Origin: JAAFHS01 sp031396505
GTDB taxonomy: Bacteria > Pseudomonadota > Alphaproteobacteria > Rhodobacterales > Rhodobacteraceae
NCBI GenBank assembly: GCA_031396505.1
Contig: JANNKX010000199.1
Coordinates: 1 to 10,464, forward strand
Reading direction: 5' to 3'
DNA: 10,464 bases
The first letter of the stretch is position 1; every line of letters starts with the position of its first letter. The position numbers and the translations under genes are program-made. The notes beneath the pieces were generated by a model. That model ran no database searches. It saw nothing but the letters and a program-made list of their open reading frames with translations, and was not told where the DNA came from. Positions 6,399 through 10,464 of this stretch are shown here, piece after piece.

Positions 6399-7190
6399 AT
6401 GACGCCGGAACTGGTTGACAGCCATTGCCACCTCGACTTTCCCGACTTCGCGGCCGAACTGCCCGAAATCGTCGCCCGCGCCCATGCCGCAGGCGTCATG
6501 CGCATGGTCACCATCTGTACCCGCCTGCGCCATCTTGACCGCGTGCAGGCGATAGCGGCGACCTATGAGGGCGTGTTCTTTGCCGCAGGCACGCATCCGA
6601 TGCATGTCGCCGATGAACCGCTGACATCGGTGACCGAACTGGTGGCACTTGCGGGCCATGACAAATGCGTGGGTTTGGGCGAGACGGGCCTTGATTACCA
6701 CTATACCGCCGACAGCAAGGCCATTCAGCAGACCAGCCTGCGCATTCATATCGAGGCGGCACAGCACACCGGGCTGCCCCTCATCATCCACGCGCGCGAT
6801 GCCGATGACGATATGGCGGTCATTCTGGCCGAGGGGTTCAAGGTGAAACCCTACGCTTGTGTCATGCATTGCTTTTCCAGTGGCGCGGGGCTTGCCCGCA
6901 CCGCGTTGGAATTGGGGTTCTACCTGTCGATGTCGGGCATTGCGGCCTTTCCGAAGTCGGGCGATTTGCGCGCAATTTTCGCGGCGGCGCCCATCGACCG
7001 TATCCTGCTGGAAACCGACAGCCCCTATCTAGCGCCGCCGCCCTATCGCGGCAGGCGCAATGAACCGGCCTATACCGCGTTCACGGCACGCGCAGGCGCG
7101 CAAGTCTATGGCATGACCGAGGCCGCCTTTGCCGCGCAGACCACCGCCAATTTTGACCGCCTGTTCACCCGCGCGCGGGTGGCTGCCTGA
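6399..7190 (+). CDS. TatD/YcfH-family metal-dependent hydrolase (putative DNase)
   Basis: A 263-residue TIM-barrel amidohydrolase-superfamily protein of the TatD family; characterised members are metal-dependent 3'-5' exonucleases. Metal-binding residues are visible: HCHLD at 9-13, E95 in GLGETGLDY (92-100), H131 in IIHARD, H157 in MHCFS, and D207 in ETDSPY. The ATG at 6399 is chosen because AAGG lies 8 nt before it and the HCHLD motif then falls at the usual distance from the N-terminus; the ATG at 6363 would overlap holB by 32 nt. Position after tmk and holB identifies it with the E. coli YcfH branch rather than with TatD of the tat operon. Its stop shares one base with the next start. Confidence 0.93.
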   Translation: MTPELVDSHCHLDFPDFAAELPEIVARAHAAGVMRMVTICTRLRHLDRVQAIAATYEGVFFAAGTHPMHVADEPLTSVTELVALAGHDKCVGLGETGLDYHYTADSKAIQQTSLRIHIEAAQHTGLPLIIHARDADDDMAVILAEGFKVKPYACVMHCFSSGAGLARTALELGFYLSMSGIAAFPKSGDLRAIFAAAPIDRILLETDSPYLAPPPYRGRRNEPAYTAFTARAGAQVYGMTEAAFAAQTTANFDRLFTRARVAA

Positions 7191-7984
7191 TGGGATTGCG
7201 CTTTACCATTCTGGGCTGTGGATCATCGGGCGGCGTGCCACGTCTGGGCGGCGATTGGGGCGCTTGTGATCCGACCAATCCAAAGAACCGCCGCCGCCGG
7301 TGTTCGATGCTGGTCGAACGTGACGGGCCGGATGGGACGACCCGCGTTCTGATCGACACCTCGCCCGACATGCGTGAACAACTGCTGGATGCGGGCGTTG
7401 GCCGCCTTGATGCGGTGATCTATACCCACAGCCACGCCGACCACATGCACGGCATTGATGACCTGCGCCAGATCGTGTTCAACATGCGCGCCCGCATTCC
7501 CGTATGGGCCGATGGGCCAACGCAAGAGGCGCTGCTGTCGCGGTTCGGTTATGCCTTCACGCAGCCCGAAGGGTCGCCCTATCCGCCGATCCTTGATCTG
7601 CACACGATTGACGGCGAGGTACGGATTGCAGGGGCGGGGGGCGAGGTTGCACTGGTGCCGTTCCGCGCCGAACACGGGTCGATGGATGCGCTTGGGTTTC
7701 GCATCGGCCCCTTGGCCTATCTGCCAGATGTCGTCGCCCTGCCGCCGGAAAGCTGGCAGCATCTGGCGGGGCTTGACTGCTGGGTGCTGGATGCGCTGCG
7801 CAGAAAACCGCATCCAACGCATATTCATCTGGCACAAGCGCTGGAATGGATTGCAAAGATGGCCCCGGCCCGTGCGGTGCTGACCAACATGCACATCGAT
7901 CTGGACTATGCCGAACTGGTGGCCGAACTGCCCGAAACAGTGGTACCCGCCTATGATGGCCTTGTCATCGCGTATCCGGATTGA
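7190..7984 (+). CDS. PhnP-like metallo-beta-lactamase-fold hydrolase
   Basis: A 264-residue metallo-hydrolase. The metal-binding motif THSHADH is at 79-85 (H80, H82, D84, H85), with further likely ligands H162 (RAEHGS), D180 (YLPD) and H235 (LTNMHIDLD). The opening ILGCGSSGGVPRLG resembles PhnP, a cyclic phosphodiesterase, but the closely spaced cysteines that hold the structural zinc of E. coli PhnP are not all here: only C26 lies in that loop. No phosphonate genes are nearby. I therefore read it as a PhnP relative acting on an unknown phosphodiester or nucleotide substrate. The start ATG overlaps the previous TGA by one base (TGATG), giving coupled translation with the TatD-family gene. Confidence 0.88.
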   Translation: MGLRFTILGCGSSGGVPRLGGDWGACDPTNPKNRRRRCSMLVERDGPDGTTRVLIDTSPDMREQLLDAGVGRLDAVIYTHSHADHMHGIDDLRQIVFNMRARIPVWADGPTQEALLSRFGYAFTQPEGSPYPPILDLHTIDGEVRIAGAGGEVALVPFRAEHGSMDALGFRIGPLAYLPDVVALPPESWQHLAGLDCWVLDALRRKPHPTHIHLAQALEWIAKMAPARAVLTNMHIDLDYAELVAELPETVVPAYDGLVIAYPD

Positions 7985-8919
7985 GCGCGCTTCTGGATGT
8001 GATCCTGCCGGTGTTTCTGGTGATCGGGTTTGGCTATGTGATGGCGCGGGCGAAACTGTTTGACGATGCGGCAGTCGACGGGGTGATGCGATTTGCCCAA
8101 TCCTTCGCGCTGCCATGCCTGCTGTTCAGGTCGGTTGCCACACTGGATCTGAGTGTGGCGTATGATCCGGGGCTGATGCTGTCGTTTTACATTGCAGCAC
8201 TGTGCGGGTTTGTGGCGGGGTTCGCAGGCGCACGGGTGATTTTCAAACGCCCGTTGGAGGATGCGGTGGCCATCGGGTTTGCCTGTCTGTTTTCCAATTC
8301 GCTGCTTTTGGGCGTGCCGATCACCGAACGGGCCTATGGCGCGGCAGCGCTGGCGGGGAATTTCGCGATCATCTCGATCCATGCGCCGTTTTTCTATGCC
8401 GTGGGCATCATCGCGATGGAAGTCGTGCGATCACGCGGCATGGGGGTGTCGGCGCGCAAACTGGGCTGGCAGGTTGGGCGCGCGATTATCAGCCAACCCT
8501 TGGTGATCGGCATCGTCTGCGGATTTGCGGTGAACCTGTCAGGGCTGCCGTTTCCGGGCGTGGCGATGGCGGGGGTGAACCTGATGGCATCGGCGGCGAT
8601 CCCGGCGGCATTGTTCGGGCTTGGCGGCGTACTGCTGCGGTATCGCCCCGAAGGCGACCGCGCGACCATCGCGATGATCTGCGGCATCAGCCTGATCCTG
8701 CATCCGGCGATGGCCTATGGGCTGGGGCAGTTCGTGTTCGATCTGGACCGCGATGCGCTGCGGTCGGTGGTGATGACGGCGAGCATGGCGCCGGGGGTGA
8801 ATGCCTATATGTTTGCCAATCTTTACGGGGTGGCGAAACGGGTGAATGCGTCGGCGGTATTGATTGCGACGGCCCTGTCGATTGGCACGATCTGGGGCTG
8901 GTTGCAGATCTTGCCATGA
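7981..8919 (+). CDS. AEC-family (auxin efflux carrier-like) transporter
   Basis: A 312-residue inner-membrane protein with about ten hydrophobic segments in two sets of five, separated by the loop near 145-165. Family features are ILPVFLVIGFGY at 8-19, the conserved NSLLLGVPI at 106-114 in the fourth segment, and PGVNAYMFANLYG at 271-283 in the ninth. AEC carriers are secondary transporters for organic anions, amino acids or similar solutes; the substrate here cannot be told. The likely start is TTG at 7981, which overlaps the preceding stop as TTGA and gives the usual N-terminus; the next in-frame candidate (GTG at 7996) would clip the first membrane segment. There is no clear Shine-Dalgarno, consistent with coupled translation. 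It is the last gene of the plus-strand run. Confidence 0.9.
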   Translation: MSALLDVILPVFLVIGFGYVMARAKLFDDAAVDGVMRFAQSFALPCLLFRSVATLDLSVAYDPGLMLSFYIAALCGFVAGFAGARVIFKRPLEDAVAIGFACLFSNSLLLGVPITERAYGAAALAGNFAIISIHAPFFYAVGIIAMEVVRSRGMGVSARKLGWQVGRAIISQPLVIGIVCGFAVNLSGLPFPGVAMAGVNLMASAAIPAALFGLGGVLLRYRPEGDRATIAMICGISLILHPAMAYGLGQFVFDLDRDALRSVVMTASMAPGVNAYMFANLYGVAKRVNASAVLIATALSIGTIWGWLQILP

Positions 8920-8921
8920 CG

Positions 8922-8942
8922 AAATTGACGGCTGTCAATTTT
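8922..8942 (+). terminator. Weak hairpin directly after the AEC gene
   Basis: AAATTGAC (8922-8929) and GTCAATTT (8934-8941) form a perfect 8-bp stem with the loop GGCT, ending in TTTT. It begins 2 nt after the stop codon. Only two G-C pairs make it weak as an intrinsic terminator, so it may act with the stronger hairpin downstream or protect the 3' end of the mRNA. Confidence 0.4.
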
Positions 8943-9022
8943 CAGGATTATTCAATAAAATCAACGGAAAAATGCCCGAAAACAGGGTGACTTTAACATT
9001 TCAGTAACGTTTCTGCACTGTT

Positions 9023-9051
9023 CATAAGATGGGCAAATTGCCCATCTTATG
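9023..9051. terminator. Long palindrome between convergent genes, probable bidirectional terminator
   Basis: CATAAGATGGGC (9023-9034) and GCCCATCTTATG (9040-9051) are perfect inverse complements around the 5-nt loop AAATT. The core stem GATGGGC/GCCCATC is followed by TTAT in either reading direction. It lies 104 nt after the AEC stop and 2 nt beyond the stop of the PotC-like gene on the other strand, the position expected for a shared terminator. The lack of a long T-run leaves room for a protein-binding site instead. Confidence 0.55.
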
Positions 9052-9053
9052 CA

Positions 9054-9974
9054 TCATGCGGGCGTCACGCCGCGCAGGCGTTCGGACCGGCGGCGCAGCA
9101 GTTCCACCGTGGCCAGAAGGCAGATCGACACGATCACCAGCAGGGTCGCGACCGACAGGATCGCCGGGCTGATCGCCTCGCGGATGCCGTTCCACATCTG
9201 GCGGGGGATGGTCTGTTCGTTGGGTGCGCCGACAAACAGCACCACGACCACCTCGTCAAACGAGGTCACAAAGGCAAACAGCGCGCCCGAAACCATGCCC
9301 GGCGTGATCAGCGGCATGATCACCTTAAAAAACGTGGTGCGCGGGTTGGCCCCAAGGCTGGCAGCCGCCCGCGTCAGGGAATGGTCGAACCCCGACAGCG
9401 TGGCCGTGACGGTGATGATCACAAAGGGAATGCCAAGTGTGGCATGCGCCATGATGACGCCAAGGTAGGGCACGCCCCATTTATTGACCTCGATCGCCGA
9501 GTAAAAGAAGAACAGCCCAAGCGTGACGATGATTAGCGGCACGATCATCGGCGAGATCAGGATCGCCATGATCGCGCGGCGGTAAGGCATTTCGGGACGC
9601 GACAGACCAAGGGCCGCCAGCGTACCAAGCCCGGTGGCGATGATGGTGGCAAAAAAGCCGACGATGATGGAGTTCTTGGCGGCGTTCACCCATGCGGCCT
9701 CGCGCCAGACAGTGCCCCACCATGCGCCATCGCGCGGCACGTCCGTGGGAACATTGGGGAAGGTCAGCAAAAGGTCATACCAGCGCAGGGAATAGCCCGT
9801 CGGATCAAGGGCCAGCATCTTTTCGGTAAAGGTAAAGTAGGGTTCGGCGTTAAACGACAACGGGATCACGATGATGATGGGGGCGATGAGGAACAGAAAG
9901 ATCAGGGCGCAGATCAGGCGAAAGGTGTAATACCAGACGCGTTCCAGCGGCGAGGCATAGATTGGAAGTGCCAT
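9054..9974 (-). CDS. Spermidine/putrescine-type ABC transporter permease (PotC-like)
   Basis: A 306-residue inner-membrane permease with about six transmembrane segments (first near 20-40; others near 102-125, 134-160, 168-192, 226-250, 270-290). The cytoplasmic EAA loop that contacts the ATPase spans about 201-226 (TRAAASLGANP...PLITPG), and SFDEV at 238-242 is typical of PotC-type permeases. The periplasmic loop at 42-100 is longer than in E. coli PotC (264 residues) and explains the extra length. Its ATG is 8 nt after the stop of the PotB-like gene, with AGGGGG just upstream. Relatives import polyamines, opines or other cationic or organic solutes; the binding protein that would define the substrate is outside the window. 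Confidence 0.93.
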   Translation of the reverse strand: MALPIYASPLERVWYYTFRLICALIFLFLIAPIIIVIPLSFNAEPYFTFTEKMLALDPTGYSLRWYDLLLTFPNVPTDVPRDGAWWGTVWREAAWVNAAKNSIIVGFFATIIATGLGTLAALGLSRPEMPYRRAIMAILISPMIVPLIIVTLGLFFFYSAIEVNKWGVPYLGVIMAHATLGIPFVIITVTATLSGFDHSLTRAAASLGANPRTTFFKVIMPLITPGMVSGALFAFVTSFDEVVVVLFVGAPNEQTIPRQMWNGIREAISPAILSVATLLVIVSICLLATVELLRRRSERLRGVTPA

Positions 9975-9982
9975 GATGCCCC

Positions 9983-10464
9983 CTACCCGAGTTTCAGTTT
10001 GTCGATGCCGACCAGCTTGTCATACAGCCAGTAGAGCAGGAGGATCGCCAGCAGCAGCAGGCTGGCCAATGCGGCGGCCAGTGACCAGTTGCTGGATTTG
10101 TTTACATGGAAGGCGATCAGGTTGGAGATCAACTGCCCCGATGCGCCACCTACAAGGGCGGGCGTGATGTAATAGCCGACCGACAGGATGAAGACGAGCA
10201 GCCCTCCTGCCCCGATGCCGGGAATGGTTTGCGGCAGATACACGCGGCGGAATGCAGTCCAAGACGTGGCGCCAAGGCTGCGCGCGGCGCGCACATAGCT
10301 GGGCGGGATCGGTTTCATCACGGAAAACAGCGGCAGGATCATGAAAGGCAGCAGGATATGGGTCATCGCGATGATGGTGCCCATCAGGTTGTTGATCATC
10401 TCAAGCCGTTCTGCGTCGGCGACGATGCCGAACCACACGAGGATGTTATTCACCACGCCCTGCC
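9983..10464 (-). CDS. Spermidine/putrescine-type ABC transporter permease (PotB-like), C-terminal part
   Basis: About the last 160 residues are present; the 5' part lies beyond the right edge. The reading frame stays open to the edge, with QGVVNNILVW at its visible start, which is internal family sequence rather than a true N-terminus. The EAA loop is visible as YVRAARSLGATSWTAFRRVY followed by LPQTIPG, then membrane segments around GGLLVFILSVGYYITPALVGG and the final LLLLAILLLYWLYDKL. GGASGQLISNLI between the last two segments is typical of PotB-like subunits. It precedes the PotC-like gene by 8 nt, and the two would form the heterodimeric channel of one importer. Confidence 0.92.
   Translation of the reverse strand, partial: QGVVNNILVWFGIVADAERLEMINNLMGTIIAMTHILLPFMILPLFSVMKPIPPSYVRAARSLGATSWTAFRRVYLPQTIPGIGAGGLLVFILSVGYYITPALVGGASGQLISNLIAFHVNKSSNWSLAAALASLLLLAILLLYWLYDKLVGIDKLKLG

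Noticed and set aside
8202..8990. A 262-codon Gly/Arg-rich plus-strand frame overlapping the AEC gene
   Set aside because: It is a different-frame shadow of the transporter, with no hydrophobic segments or motif and no ribosome binding site.
1..10464. Defence island, phage, toxin-antitoxin, CRISPR or biosynthetic cluster
   Set aside because: Every sizeable coding region is assigned to housekeeping, catabolic or transport families except the 105-residue membrane protein; no repeats arrays, integrases or transposases are present.

Overview
The window looks like chromosomal DNA of a marine-type alphaproteobacterium, most likely Rhodobacteraceae (Roseobacter group). This is inferred from the GC-rich codon use, the protein sequences, and the gene order. 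No plasmid, phage, insertion sequence or CRISPR signature is visible. Most of the window is orderly core genome, so the interest is in regulatory and small-gene details rather than a large new system.

Positions 1-1833 (minus strand) hold the promoter-proximal part of a reductive pyrimidine/hydantoin catabolism operon. It reads from a Zn-dependent N-carbamoyl-amino-acid hydrolase (beta-ureidopropionase type), through a small two-segment membrane protein of unknown function, into the first 56 codons of a dihydropyrimidinase/hydantoinase. Just upstream of the first gene is a 16-bp palindrome that matches the E. coli RutR operator consensus, as I recall it, at all but one specified base. RutR is the uracil/thymine-responsive repressor of pyrimidine degradation, so site and genes fit together. 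Positions 1834-2143 hold no gene I can support. At 2144-2233 there is a complete tRNA-Ser (anticodon TGA, CCA encoded) on the minus strand, followed by a 297-base divergent intergenic region.

Positions 2531-4666 (plus) carry an envelope pair: a lipoprotein with a C-terminal SPOR domain and an apparently degenerate RlpA-like barrel, then a periplasmic D-alanyl-D-alanine carboxypeptidase. This recalls the enterobacterial rlpA-dacA pairing. The run then continues almost without gaps into tmk (thymidylate kinase), holB (DNA polymerase III delta-prime), a TatD/YcfH-family metal-dependent hydrolase, a PhnP-like metallo-beta-lactamase-fold hydrolase and an AEC-family transporter (to 8919). Junctions are 2-nt gaps or 1- to 8-nt overlaps, so these are probably cotranscribed and translationally coupled. 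The tmk-holB-ycfH order is the same as in E. coli.

Positions 9054-10464 (minus) hold two inner-membrane permeases of a spermidine/putrescine-type ABC importer: a complete PotC-like gene and the 3' part of a PotB-like gene cut by the window edge. They converge with the AEC gene. The 134-base gap between them contains two hairpins, one a nearly perfect 12-bp stem that probably serves as a bidirectional terminator.
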